From contig JAFLUW010000003.1 of NCBI GenBank assembly GCA_022508615.1, positions 1 through 36,148 on the forward strand: a stretch of 36,148 nt of DNA, in the 5' to 3' direction. Of the stretch, positions 25,511 through 34,203 are shown one piece after another; the first letter of the stretch is position 1; every line of letters starts with the position of its first letter. Below the pieces are notes generated by a model. The model was not told the DNA's origin and made no database searches. It worked only from the letters and a program-made list of their open reading frames with translations. This stretch comes from Prevotellaceae bacterium (GTDB lineage: Bacteria > Bacteroidota > Bacteroidia > Bacteroidales > Bacteroidaceae). Position numbers and translations under genes: made by a program.

Positions 25511-27103
25511 TTATTTCGCGTCTTTTTTGACGCTTACGGGGCGGGCGCTGCCGGCTGCCGGCGTTGTGGAAACGGCCGGTCCGAGGGTGACGGCGCGCGC
25601 CGCGCCGTCGTCATAGATGACTTTGCGCAGCGTTTCGGGGTCGACATTCACGGCGTCGCGCGAGAATTCGGGCACGTTGTAGCTCTTCATGCGCAGCAGG
25701 TTGTGCTCGGGGTCGGCCTGCGGGAGCAGAAAGGGCTTGCGGGCGCGGCCGTCGCGGTCGAAGTAGGCCAGATAGAGCCGTGTGTAGCTGCCGTCGTCGC
25801 GTCGGGTGGCCACGACAATCCAGCGGCCGTTCGAACTCCAGGCATGGTAGCTGTCGACGTCGGGGCTGTTGACTTCGGAAAGGGGGCGCAACTCGCCGCT
25901 GCGGAGGTCTTTGAGCCAAAGGTCGGAAGAGCGGTGCCAGATGTGGAACTGGCCGAAATCGCCGAGCGTGAAGAGCAGCCAGCGTCCGTCGGGGCTGACG
26001 CGAGGTAGGGAGGCGCTCTTGTTCACCGAGCGGCAGTCGACCTCTACGCTGGGCGGCCCGAAAGTGAGCGTTTCGGGGTCGAAAGGCATGGAGAGTATGT
26101 CGTAGCGCACGTTGTCCCAGGCGGCCAGCGTGCTGTCGATGCGGGCCTCGGCGTTGGTGAGGCCCGCGCCATAGGGCGCCGGGGCGGAACAGTAGAAGAG
26201 CCGCCGGCCGTCGGGAGCGAAGGCGGGGAAAGTTTCGAAGGTGTCGTCGGTGCGAAGCACGTTGCGCACGACGTTTTTCTCGACATCGTAGAAGATAAGG
26301 TCGCTGCCGTAGTCGATGACTTCGATTTTCTGCGGATCGGTGAGGTGGAAGGCCTGTCCTGTCTGGTTGCTCGAGAAAACTACCCAGGGCTTCACGGGAT
26401 GCCAGGCCGGATAGACGGCGCCCGAAAGGATGCTGTCGTTGCGAAGGTCGACCTTTTCGGCCTTTCCGTCGTGTATGAAGACAGTGCCGCCGTGACGGGC
26501 GCGCACATGAAAGAGCATGCGCCCGGCCGAATGGGACTGGAAATTGTGGCAGTTGACGCAGTGGTTGTCGTCGTCGCTATATGTGCGGTTGTTTTCGTAG
26601 ATGACGCGCTCGTCGAAGTTCTCGAGGTTGCGCTGGTAGAGTCCGAGCTGCCGATAAAGTTCATAACTCGGCTCGATGAGGCGGTAGGCCAGATAAGGGT
26701 CGACTTCCTCTTCGGCTACGTGCATGGTGTAGTCCGGATGTCTGAACCACGCGTCGCCGTGTCGGGCGTAGAGGGTAACAGAAAGGTCGCTGCCTTTCGA
26801 AGCGAGCAGCAAGCGGCGCCATTCGAGGCTGTCGAAGCGCAGGGCTTCGTCGGCGCGGGCCGCAGCCGTGACGCTGCCGCCGCGGCCGGAGACTTCGGCC
26901 ACAAAGGCCGTGGCCAACGAGTCGCGCACGCGGAGATTGAGCGGCGCGATGTTGGGCGGTATCGTGACGTTGCGGTAGTCGGGATAAATGCGGGCCTCCT
27001 CGTCGGTGGCGACACTCTGTGCGGGCACCACGGCCTCGGGTCGGCACGCGGCAAGCAGGGCGGAAAGGACGAGAATAAGGGCTTGCGTGAGGGAAAGTCT
27101 CAT
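25511..27103 (-). CDS. Lipoprotein with TolB-like propeller and one CxxCH heme site
   Basis: The 530 residues begin with a clear lipoprotein signal, 'LVLSALLAAC', with Cys20 lipidated; I start at 27103 because the 18 upstream codons are not signal-like. An N-terminal domain precedes a single c-type heme motif 'CVNCH' at about residue 182 ('DDNHCVNCHNFQ'). The C-terminal part holds beta-propeller strands of the PD40/TolB kind ('FPAFAPDGRRLFYCSAP', 'LPRVSPDGRWLLFTLGD', 'YHAWSSNGRWIVVATRR'). Heme attachment would take place in the periplasm. The gene follows a DUF6057-like membrane protein by 40 bases, a pairing I recall from Bacteroidales. Substrate and partner are unknown. Confidence 0.85.
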   Translation of the reverse strand: MRLSLTQALILVLSALLAACRPEAVVPAQSVATDEEARIYPDYRNVTIPPNIAPLNLRVRDSLATAFVAEVSGRGGSVTAAARADEALRFDSLEWRRLLLASKGSDLSVTLYARHGDAWFRHPDYTMHVAEEEVDPYLAYRLIEPSYELYRQLGLYQRNLENFDERVIYENNRTYSDDDNHCVNCHNFQSHSAGRMLFHVRARHGGTVFIHDGKAEKVDLRNDSILSGAVYPAWHPVKPWVVFSSNQTGQAFHLTDPQKIEVIDYGSDLIFYDVEKNVVRNVLRTDDTFETFPAFAPDGRRLFYCSAPAPYGAGLTNAEARIDSTLAAWDNVRYDILSMPFDPETLTFGPPSVEVDCRSVNKSASLPRVSPDGRWLLFTLGDFGQFHIWHRSSDLWLKDLRSGELRPLSEVNSPDVDSYHAWSSNGRWIVVATRRDDGSYTRLYLAYFDRDGRARKPFLLPQADPEHNLLRMKSYNVPEFSRDAVNVDPETLRKVIYDDGAARAVTLGPAVSTTPAAGSARPVSVKKDAK

Positions 27104-27143
27104 AGGGTGGAGGTTCGGTCGGTGTAATGCGCGGCGTCTGCGG

Positions 27144-28742
27144 TCAGTTGACGCCATCGCTCTCGGTTTGGCGCGTCTGGTGCTGTTCGTTGTTCTCGCA
27201 GTAGTAATAATAGTAGTAGGTGCCCAGCCAATTTTTCTTCAGCTGGCGGCGCATTTTTGCTTTGTCGTGCATTACGGGGCGGGCTTCCTGGACAAAACGC
27301 GAAAGTTCGGCAGCCGTGAACTGCGAAATGTACGGGGCGAAAAACTGTTTGGCCTGAGGGTCTTTCATGGCCAGAATCTGCAACGCTTGGCTGAAGATTG
27401 CAGGCATGGACATGCCTTTCTGTGTCATGATTTCCGCACGCTGGGCGAAGCGGGGCAGATCTTTGGAGTAGAGACAGGCCACGGCTGAAGTGAGTAACGT
27501 GGCGTCGGTGCCCTGCATCAGTCCGATGTTGTAGCCGAGGAAGGCTGGTTGGCGGTAGTTCTGTTCAAATGTCCCCGTTTCTGCGGGGCGTAGCGACATG
27601 ACGGTGGCAAGTTCGCTGTCCTCGGAGGCAAGTTCGGGATTGCCGTTCATAGGGCGGTATTTTTCGACGAACACTTTTTCGAAAGGCACCTTGGCAAGCA
27701 AGTTGAAGTAGCGTTCGGCCAGTTTTGTCTCGCCCATGAGTACGGCGCTCAGGGCCATGCGTTTGTAGCGGTAGACCGAGGGGCCGTTCATCACGGTTTG
27801 TTCCAAATCGTGGTGGTAGGCGGCTTGTACGAGGCCGGCATGGAAATTGCAATCGGCCGTAAAAATGGCTTGTTCCTCGTTCCCGTCGGACTTGAAAAGC
27901 CGGGGGTCAGGGTAGTCGAAAGTAATGTCGAAAATACGGGCCGCAAGTTCGCCGCGTTGCAGCATGCCGATAGCGCCATAAGCCGCCACGGCGCGCGTGG
28001 GGCGCTTTGCGGCGACGGCTTCGTCGGCCATTTCTTCCCAGCGTCCCTCCTGCATCATCAGTTGCAGGCGCGCCGTGAGGATTTGGTTGCGGTCGAAATG
28101 TGCGGTGACGGCAATCAGGGCCACGAAAAGCGCGGCAAGCCCGCCGCACAGCGGGGCAAAGGGCTTGCCGGCGGGCGTAGATTGCCCCCGACGGGCCAAC
28201 GCCGAGAGACAAGCCGCGAAAACTACCGCGAAAAGCACGGCTACGGGCAAACCGAAGACGATGCCGGGCTCGTTCTTGTGGTAAACATTCGTGCCGAGAA
28301 AGGCAAACCAGCCGAGTTGGGCCACGACGAACAAGAAGCCCAGACCTGCGAGCCGCGGCATGCGCAGCGCGCGGTCGAAAAGCCACGCCGTGAGCGTCAG
28401 CAAAAGGCTCAGGCAGAGGGCGCCGGCCCATTTGCTTTTGTAGGCGAGCAACAGGAAACGCGAGCCCCACCAGTAATGCCCCAACGGTTGGTCGAGTACA
28501 TACTTCATGGGCATTGCGTCGAACGTGAAGAAGCTTTCCTGCTCGGCGCGGGCGAAGACGTCGCCCATCGTCAGCGCGCAAAACCAGTAGGTCAGCAGAA
28601 ATCCGACTGTGTAGATTGTTGCGGGCGTCAGTGTGCGTTTCCTTTTCCCGTTATTCAGGCTTTTTCCTGCATCGGCGCCCGAACCGTGGGCCGATGAGGG
28701 CTTTACGGTTCGGATTGTGCCGCTATGTTTTTTGCGGGTCAT
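27144..28742 (-). CDS. Polytopic membrane protein, DUF6057-like
   Basis: The 532 residues start with a basic cytoplasmic segment, then about five membrane helices: about 41-60 ('IYTVGFLLTYWFCALTM'), 107-122, 130-150 ('LGFLFVVAQLGWFAFLG'), 160-182 ('VFGLPVAVLFAVVFAACLSA') and 200-217. A soluble helical region of about 310 residues follows, with helix pairs resembling TPR units ('RAVAAYGAIGMLQRGELAAR', 'ALSAVLMGETKLAERYFNLL'). This layout fits DUF6057. The C-terminus carries six Tyr in a row, encoded by a triplet run. It lies 19 bases after the CotH gene and 40 before the heme lipoprotein, so the three are probably co-transcribed. No known function. Confidence 0.82.
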   Translation of the reverse strand: MTRKKHSGTIRTVKPSSAHGSGADAGKSLNNGKRKRTLTPATIYTVGFLLTYWFCALTMGDVFARAEQESFFTFDAMPMKYVLDQPLGHYWWGSRFLLLAYKSKWAGALCLSLLLTLTAWLFDRALRMPRLAGLGFLFVVAQLGWFAFLGTNVYHKNEPGIVFGLPVAVLFAVVFAACLSALARRGQSTPAGKPFAPLCGGLAALFVALIAVTAHFDRNQILTARLQLMMQEGRWEEMADEAVAAKRPTRAVAAYGAIGMLQRGELAARIFDITFDYPDPRLFKSDGNEEQAIFTADCNFHAGLVQAAYHHDLEQTVMNGPSVYRYKRMALSAVLMGETKLAERYFNLLAKVPFEKVFVEKYRPMNGNPELASEDSELATVMSLRPAETGTFEQNYRQPAFLGYNIGLMQGTDATLLTSAVACLYSKDLPRFAQRAEIMTQKGMSMPAIFSQALQILAMKDPQAKQFFAPYISQFTAAELSRFVQEARPVMHDKAKMRRQLKKNWLGTYYYYYYCENNEQHQTRQTESDGVN

Positions 28743-28761
28743 GCGAATTTTTTGTCAACGC

Positions 28762-31728
28762 TTACTGAACAATGACTTTTTTGCCGCCCACGACGTAAAT
28801 ACCCGGCTGGAAGCCATCTACGACTGTGAGACTTTGCACCGTGCGCACGGTACGTACGAGCCGGCCGCTCATATTATATATGGGGAGCGTCTGCGGTTGG
28901 GGCGAATGGATGGCAATTTGTCCTTTTCCGCCCGATACGCCGAAATAGGTCCGGCTATCTTCGGCTTTCACGGCTCCTATTCCCGTCGGCTCAATGTATC
29001 CGTACTGGGCGTCGAGCGTAGCGATGCGCTGGTCTATCCATTCGCAGGCATAATCCACGCTGCTTTGTATTTTTCCGTGTGCCGAGGCCCACTTGCTGCC
29101 TTCGCGCGTATCGGCGCCGCTTTCGGCGAAAAGTTCGGCGTAATCGCGGAAGCGTTTTTTCAGCGCTTCGCGGTCGAAATAGGTTTCACGCAGCTTGTTG
29201 TAGCGGTCTTTGAGCTGGTTTTCCCAGTTCATGTAAAGAATTTCGCGCAGTCGGGTGAAGTAGGTCAGCTGTCCGTGCTCGTTTTGCCAAAGGAAAGTTG
29301 TAAAGTCTTGGTCGGCCGACGCATTTCCGCCGCTCCACTGCTTGCTGCCGTCCCAACGTATGCCCCACACGCCGTCAAGGTCCCACACGGCTATGCCCAG
29401 TTTGCGCGCATTCTTTTGTGCCGTCTGGTCATAGTTGAAGTAGTACATGTTCTTTCCGTGATTGTCCGTGGCCAGCAGGAGTTCGATGAACAAATAGTAG
29501 TCATTGACCACAGGATAGTCGAAAAGTGTGTAATAATTGTTGATGAAGTCGTCGTCCGAGCCGGTAGCCACAAGATTGATGGCCTCATAGAGCGGCCCCC
29601 AGTCGAGGAACTCCTCTTCGTAGTCGGGATATTTTCCCTCGTAGCCGCGCCAAGTTTCCCTTTTCGTGTAGTAGGGATAACTTGAATCGGGTATGGTACC
29701 GGTAGTGCCTTTGTAATAGTAAGCCGCGCGGTCCATTTCGTGACCGAAGAACACTTCGTAACTCCAATCGGTCGACTTGTAGAGCGAACCGCGGACATAG
29801 GCCTTCGTAGAGTCGGTCTCCTCGACGAATTTCTTTAATTTCAACTGTTTGCGGTCCATCTTCTCGGTCATGCAGTAGAGGCCGTGATAGGTGCCGTTGA
29901 GGAATACTTCGACAAAGGCGCCGCGGGTGCCCGTGCGGGCTTTCTTCTCCTCGCTCTTGTGGTAGGGATCGTGCGAAAAGTCGTTCCAAAGGTCGGTGCT
30001 CACGCGGTTGCGTATGCAAGTCGGGTCGATGTAAGCCGCATCGAGTATCCAGTTGTTGTCTTCACGCAGGCCGAGGAATTCGCGGTCCACGCTGTTTCCC
30101 CATTCGTCGCGCAACTTGATGGCGTAGGCTTTCTTGGGTTTGCCCGACGCCGTGGCGCCGCGGTAGCGATAAGCGGCCACGAAAGTGCTGTCGTAGCCTG
30201 CATAGTTTGCGTCGGTCACGCGGATGCTGCCCGTGGTGTAGGTAGTGTAATTGCACGAGCCGTAGGAAATCTCCACGATGGGCAGGAACGTGAAGTTGAG
30301 CGTTGTGGAGGCGGCCACTTCGTCATTGTCGCTGCGACGGATTTCCATGAGATAGGGTGTCAGGCAGGACACTTCGCTGAAGTAGATTTTCGTCGCTTCG
30401 TCAACGCGCTGGCCGTTGATAGTCAGATAGTATTCTTCGGCATAGGCCTTGCGCATCTTCAGCCGCACGTTTGCCGTGTAGTCCTTGCCGCCGCGCAGTT
30501 CTTCGGATAGCGGCATGTAGTATTTACGGGCTGTCTGGTCGTAGATGATGTCTTTTCCGTCGAAGGTGAGGCTGTCTACGCAGCTTTTCACGCTGCTGGC
30601 CGTAATCTGGACGTTTTCGAATTCGAAGCCTGCATCCGTCAGGTATTCCAAGTGGCGGACGTCGGCCGAGGCAAAGAGAAAGGTATTGCCTGAGTCCCGG
30701 TTGCTGTAAAGGCCGATATAGGGATCGGAACCTCCTTCGTAGGAGTTCCAGAAGTGGTAATTGTCCGTTTCGTAGCCCCAACCCCAGCCCCATGTGCTGC
30801 GGTCGGTCTGCCGTTCGATGGTGTAGCCCGGATAGTCGGCGTCGGCGTAGTAGCCGAACGACCAGCGGTTCTTGCTCTTGTCGCTCGAGCTGCCTCCGGT
30901 GTAAATGGGTGTGGTCGTGCTGTACCACGATGTGGCTACGTACTGGTTGTCTTCGGTGTAGATGTTCACGCCGCCTGTGGCCTGGGTGAAATAGAAGCGC
31001 GTGGCGTCTTTCAGGTCGCGCTGGCGCAGATAGCTGTTCGCCAGGCTCACGCTCAGTCCCGAGCGCACGTTCGTTATCGTGTAGAGCACGGGGTCGGCCA
31101 CGTTTTCGGTCAGCACGACGGGCTGTGCGGCCAGCCGTGCGCTGTTGGCCCAGTATTCGCCGGCCTCGTTCATGCCGCAATTTTCCGGCGATTCGCCCGT
31201 TGCGCCGTTTTCGGTGACGAGATTGCCCTCGTCGTCGTAGATGAAGAAGTATTCGTTGGCACTCGACGTGGTGTGGGCGCTGTATGTGCCCACGAGACAG
31301 GAGCCGTCCAAGCGCACGTTGATCCACGCCGCGGGCTTGCCTGTGTTCTGGAAGGCATATTGCTCGCCGTCCTCGCTAGCCGAGAGGGCCCATGTCGTTT
31401 CAGGGCTGTCGGCTGTGGCGGAAAGGTTCATGTATTTGCAGGTTACTTCGTCGCGCTCGGTGGTGTATTGCAGGTAGAGTCCGCTGGCGGCGTTGCGTAT
31501 GGCGTATCCGCCGTCTTTCTGCTCGAAGATCCAGTAGCTGTCGTCCGAAAGGGCGGACGAAAGGTTATAGTAGATGAGCGGCAGGGCGTCGTGATAGGCG
31601 CCGAGGCCCATCGAGCCGGTGTTGTAGGCTGCCGAGACGAGGTAATACTTTTTGCCGCTCTCGATGCCGGCGGCTGCGAGCAGCTGCGCGGCGAGCAGGC
31701 CGAGGATGGCGAGTAATGTCTTGCGCAT
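28762..31728 (-). CDS. Secreted CotH-kinase family protein
   Basis: The 988 residues have a signal peptide ('MRKTLLAILGLLAAQLLAAA'); I start at 31728 because it gives this peptide. The N-terminal ~330 residues are lectin-like strands ('KYYLVSAAYNTGSMGLGAYH', 'GLYLQYTTERDEV'). The CotH domain covers about 485-860: 'KKAYAIKLRDEWGNSVD' for ATP contacts, 'FVEVFLNGTYHGLYCMTEKM', and the metal-binding 'AVWDLDGVWGIRWDG'. CotH proteins are atypical protein kinases known from spore coats and also occur as secreted modules. The tail 'IYNMSGRLV...GIYVVGGKKVIVQ' matches that of the secreted protein at 4768-7377 and may serve export. Targets unknown. Confidence 0.88.
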   Translation of the reverse strand: MRKTLLAILGLLAAQLLAAAGIESGKKYYLVSAAYNTGSMGLGAYHDALPLIYYNLSSALSDDSYWIFEQKDGGYAIRNAASGLYLQYTTERDEVTCKYMNLSATADSPETTWALSASEDGEQYAFQNTGKPAAWINVRLDGSCLVGTYSAHTTSSANEYFFIYDDEGNLVTENGATGESPENCGMNEAGEYWANSARLAAQPVVLTENVADPVLYTITNVRSGLSVSLANSYLRQRDLKDATRFYFTQATGGVNIYTEDNQYVATSWYSTTTPIYTGGSSSDKSKNRWSFGYYADADYPGYTIERQTDRSTWGWGWGYETDNYHFWNSYEGGSDPYIGLYSNRDSGNTFLFASADVRHLEYLTDAGFEFENVQITASSVKSCVDSLTFDGKDIIYDQTARKYYMPLSEELRGGKDYTANVRLKMRKAYAEEYYLTINGQRVDEATKIYFSEVSCLTPYLMEIRRSDNDEVAASTTLNFTFLPIVEISYGSCNYTTYTTGSIRVTDANYAGYDSTFVAAYRYRGATASGKPKKAYAIKLRDEWGNSVDREFLGLREDNNWILDAAYIDPTCIRNRVSTDLWNDFSHDPYHKSEEKKARTGTRGAFVEVFLNGTYHGLYCMTEKMDRKQLKLKKFVEETDSTKAYVRGSLYKSTDWSYEVFFGHEMDRAAYYYKGTTGTIPDSSYPYYTKRETWRGYEGKYPDYEEEFLDWGPLYEAINLVATGSDDDFINNYYTLFDYPVVNDYYLFIELLLATDNHGKNMYYFNYDQTAQKNARKLGIAVWDLDGVWGIRWDGSKQWSGGNASADQDFTTFLWQNEHGQLTYFTRLREILYMNWENQLKDRYNKLRETYFDREALKKRFRDYAELFAESGADTREGSKWASAHGKIQSSVDYACEWIDQRIATLDAQYGYIEPTGIGAVKAEDSRTYFGVSGGKGQIAIHSPQPQTLPIYNMSGRLVRTVRTVQSLTVVDGFQPGIYVVGGKKVIVQ

Positions 31729-31757
31729 GGTGTGTATGGGGTTTTCTTGTTCGTTGT

Positions 31758-32258
31758 CTATTCTGCGAGCAGCAGTTCGTAGTCTTCCACGTCGAGCCAG
31801 CGGCCGCCTTTGCGCCCCACCTGGCGGAAGCGCGACACGCGCCGGAAGCCCAGCGCTTCGTGCAAGGCCGTGCTGCGTGCGTTTCCGCCCGTGATGCAGG
31901 CCACTAAGGCGTGCGCGCCGCGCTGCCGGCAGTCGTCGATGAGCCGTTCCATCAGCCTTCGCCCGATGCCGCGGCCGCAATGCCGGCGGTCGATGTAGAC
32001 GGTCGTCTCCAACGTGAGCGCATAGGCCGCCCGCTCTTTCCACGGGTGGGCGTAGCAGTAGCCTACGGGCGTTCCTCCGGCTTCGGCCACGAGGTAGGGG
32101 CAGCTTGCCGCCGTCTGCGCGATGCGCTGCCGCATGTCGCCGGCCGTCAGCGGCTCGGTTTCGAAGGAAATGTCCGTTTCCGCGACGTAGGGGTTGTATA
32201 TCGCGGCCAGCGCGGCAGCGTCGTCCGCCCTGACGGGCCGTATCGTGATGGCATCCAT
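31758..32258 (-). CDS. GNAT N-acetyltransferase, phosphinothricin/MnaT type
   Basis: The 166 residues begin 'MDAITIRPVRADDAAALAAI' and continue with 'YNPYVAETDISFETEPLT', 'GYCYAHPWKERAAYALTLE', the acetyl-CoA loop 'RRHCGRGIGRRLM' and 'NARSTALHEALGFRRVSRFR'. That pattern is the GNAT branch that includes phosphinothricin acetyltransferase and YncA/MnaT, which acetylate methionine derivatives or similar amino acids. The true substrate cannot be read from sequence. I start at 32258 because it lies directly after a full promoter (32283-32313) and matches the usual family N-terminus. The CotH gene follows by 29 bases and may be co-transcribed. Confidence 0.9.
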   Translation of the reverse strand: MDAITIRPVRADDAAALAAIYNPYVAETDISFETEPLTAGDMRQRIAQTAASCPYLVAEAGGTPVGYCYAHPWKERAAYALTLETTVYIDRRHCGRGIGRRLMERLIDDCRQRGAHALVACITGGNARSTALHEALGFRRVSRFRQVGRKGGRWLDVEDYELLLAE

Positions 32259-32282
32259 GGAGCCGTGTCTTTCAGTGAGCCA

Positions 32283-32313
32283 CAAAAATACGCTTTTCTT
32301 CACGAAAAGCAAA
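32283..32313 (-). promoter_or_regulatory. Promoter TTTG, 19 bp, TATTTTTG with inverted repeat in the spacer
   Basis: On the minus strand TTTG (32310-32313) and TATTTTTG (32283-32290) are exactly 19 bases apart. GCTTTTC (32292-32298) and GAAAAGC (32304-32310) form a 7-bp inverted repeat in the spacer, a plausible operator. The predicted leader to the acetyltransferase ATG is about 20 bases. Confidence 0.8.
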
Positions 32314-32397
32314 CCTTGCCGGCGAATTTAACAGCTTGCTCCCTGCTGCGGCCGCCTTGCGGGCTGCAACAGGAGAACAAACGGGCCGTAAGCGAAA

Positions 32398-32460
32398 ACT
32401 TACTCAGACTAAGTTTGAATTTAGTCTGAGTAAGTTGAAACTATCTCTGAGTAAGTTTTT
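32398..32460. repeat. Array 5 of the three-unit 21-nt repeat, hairpin-forming
   Basis: Units occupy 32398-32418, 32419-32439 and 32440-32460. The first is inverted relative to the others, so AACTTACTCAGACTAA (32397-32412) pairs perfectly with TTAGTCTGAGTAAGTT (32421-32436) across an 8-base loop. Read leftwards the hairpin is followed by TTTTCGC. It lies 50 bases past the stop of the leftward hydrolase gene and could terminate that operon. Confidence 0.9.
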
Positions 32461-32508
32461 CGTTTGGCTGTGCAGTTGGCTGTCAGCGCTTTGCAAAGGG
32501 TGGAAAAA

Positions 32509-33138
32509 TCAGTAGCGCAGGTAGTCGGGCAGGGGCGCGCGCCGCGCTTCGTCGTAGCGCGCGCCGAGCAGTCGGGCCATGAGCGGCATGACGGCCGTGT
32601 GCAGCGCGCGTTCGTTGAGCGCGTGGTCGCCGTCGAAGCGATAGGCGTGCGTATAGTGGCGCGTGAAGGCGGCATAGCCCGTGCGGCTCAGCTCGTCGCG
32701 CGTGCCGAAGAGCGCATGGCAGAGTTCCTGCTCCCCGGGCGCGATGTCGTCGAACTGCCGACGCTCCATTTGGTTGAAATGCTGGATAGTGTCGCGCGTG
32801 ACGCGAAATTCCTTCTCGTGGTTCTTGCGTCCGTTGAGCCAACGATGGGTGCCCGTGCGCAGCACGCGGCTCATCGTCGAAATGTTGAACGACGGGTTCA
32901 CGCAAATGCGCAGAAAGCCGCGCATTTGCTGGGCATACATGCCGCCCATGCTCGTGCCGATGATGATGTCGGGCCGCTCCGTGGCGCAAAGGTCAAGCAA
33001 AAAGGGCAGCGCCTCCTCGGGATCGAGCGGTATGTCGGGCGCAACGACGCGCGCCGAGGGGAAAGTCTTGCCGAGTAGCTCGGCCGTGCCGCACGCGCCC
33101 GACGAAGCGAAGCCGTGCAGAAAGAGAATGGTCAGCAT
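32509..33138 (-). CDS. YqiA/YcfP-like alpha/beta hydrolase
   Basis: The 209 residues are a short alpha/beta hydrolase of the YqiA/YcfP type. 'ILFLHGFASSG' provides the oxyanion region, 'GTSMGGMYAQQM' the nucleophile elbow with Ser63, an Asp lies in 'LFGTRDELS', and a His follows in 'FDGDHALNERAL'. These enzymes are probable esterases with no agreed natural substrate. The start codon overlaps the end of the glycosyltransferase gene by 7 bases, so translation is likely coupled. It is the last gene of the mtaB operon, ahead of the hairpin-forming 21-nt array. Confidence 0.87.
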   Translation of the reverse strand: MLTILFLHGFASSGACGTAELLGKTFPSARVVAPDIPLDPEEALPFLLDLCATERPDIIIGTSMGGMYAQQMRGFLRICVNPSFNISTMSRVLRTGTHRWLNGRKNHEKEFRVTRDTIQHFNQMERRQFDDIAPGEQELCHALFGTRDELSRTGYAAFTRHYTHAYRFDGDHALNERALHTAVMPLMARLLGARYDEARRAPLPDYLRY

Positions 33139-34166
33139 CTTTGTTCTTTTTCAGCGTGTAGTTGCATAAAGGTGCGGCGGCCGCGAAAATAGTAGTCGAA
33201 AAGCAGCGATGCGGGCTGCCGCAGGGCCGTCGTGTCCGTGCAGGCGAGGCGCAGATTTTCCTCGCGCTGTGCGGCGAAGTCGGGACGCAGCTTTCGGAAC
33301 GCCCTGCGGGCGCGGCGCACGGCGAGAAAGTTCGCCGCTTGCCCTTTCATCAGAAATTGCAGCGCGGCCAAGGCGTCGAGCCAGCGCCGACGGCGCAGCG
33401 TACGGCGCAATTCGGCCTCCGGCAGATTTTTATAGAGCAGCAGCAGATTGTTGCGGAAATTAAGAAACGTTTTGCGCGGGCTTTCGTAGGCCAAAGAGCC
33501 GCCGCCTACATGCCACACCCGCGATGCCGGCACGCAAGCCAGCCTTCGGCCGCGCGAACGCAGCCGCCAGCACAAGTCTATCTCCTCCTGATGGGCAAAG
33601 AAGCGGCCGTCCAATCCGCCGGCGGCCGTCCAGTCCGCGCGACGCACCATCATGGCCGCGCCCGTCGTCCAAAACACGTCGCAAGGGCTGTCGTATTGCC
33701 CCTTGTCGCGCTCCACGCAGCCGAACACGCGGCCCCGGCAGTAGGGATAGCCCAGCGCGTCGATAAATCCGCCCGCTGCGCCGGCGTGTTCGAAGCGCGT
33801 GCGGTCGTCGGCGGCCAACACTTTCGGCATGACGGCCGCCACGTCGGCCCGGGCGTCCATAAAGTCGAGCAAAGGCCGCAGCCAGCCCTCCGAAGGCTCG
33901 ACGTCGCTGTTCAGGAGCAGCAGAAATTCGTGCTCCAAGCCCGCAAGTGCGCGGTTGTAGCCTTCGGCGAAGCCGTAGTTCCGGCCAAGGCGCACGAGAC
34001 GCACGCCGGGAAAATCCTTTTCCAGCATTGCGCACGAGTGGTCGGTCGAACCGTTGTCGGCCACGATGACTTCGGCCTCTCCGGAGCGCGCAATGACGGT
34101 CGGAAGAAAGCGTTGCAGCATCGCGGCGCCGTTCCAGTTGAGAATAACGAGGGCTATGCGTTTCAT
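33132..34166 (-). CDS. Glycosyltransferase family 2
   Basis: The 344 residues start 'MKRIALVILNWNGAAMLQRF' and show the GT2 GT-A fold: 'VIVADNGSTDHS' for the nucleotide site, 'LLLLNSDVEPSEGWL' with the metal-binding Asp, and 'DVFWTTGAAMMVRRADWTAA' followed by 'AHQEEIDLCWRLRSRGRRLA' with the catalytic-base region (ExDLxxR). The C-terminal 90 residues are basic and helical, consistent with membrane association. The subgroup is that of rhamnosyl-like surface-glycan transferases; donor and acceptor cannot be told. The start at 34166 is preferred over one 15 codons upstream because it matches the family N-terminus. It begins 37 bases after mtaB. Confidence 0.92.
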   Translation of the reverse strand: MKRIALVILNWNGAAMLQRFLPTVIARSGEAEVIVADNGSTDHSCAMLEKDFPGVRLVRLGRNYGFAEGYNRALAGLEHEFLLLLNSDVEPSEGWLRPLLDFMDARADVAAVMPKVLAADDRTRFEHAGAAGGFIDALGYPYCRGRVFGCVERDKGQYDSPCDVFWTTGAAMMVRRADWTAAGGLDGRFFAHQEEIDLCWRLRSRGRRLACVPASRVWHVGGGSLAYESPRKTFLNFRNNLLLLYKNLPEAELRRTLRRRRWLDALAALQFLMKGQAANFLAVRRARRAFRKLRPDFAAQREENLRLACTDTTALRQPASLLFDYYFRGRRTFMQLHAEKEQRC

Positions 34167-34203
34167 GACAGGAAGAAAAAGAAAAACAACCGCGGCCGGG
34201 CGT

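Noticed and set aside
27190-27225. Triplet run giving six Tyr at the end of the DUF6057-like protein as a variable repeat
   Set aside because: The codons alternate and the run is short; a length change would stay in frame and sits at the extreme C-terminus, so there is little reason to suspect a switch.
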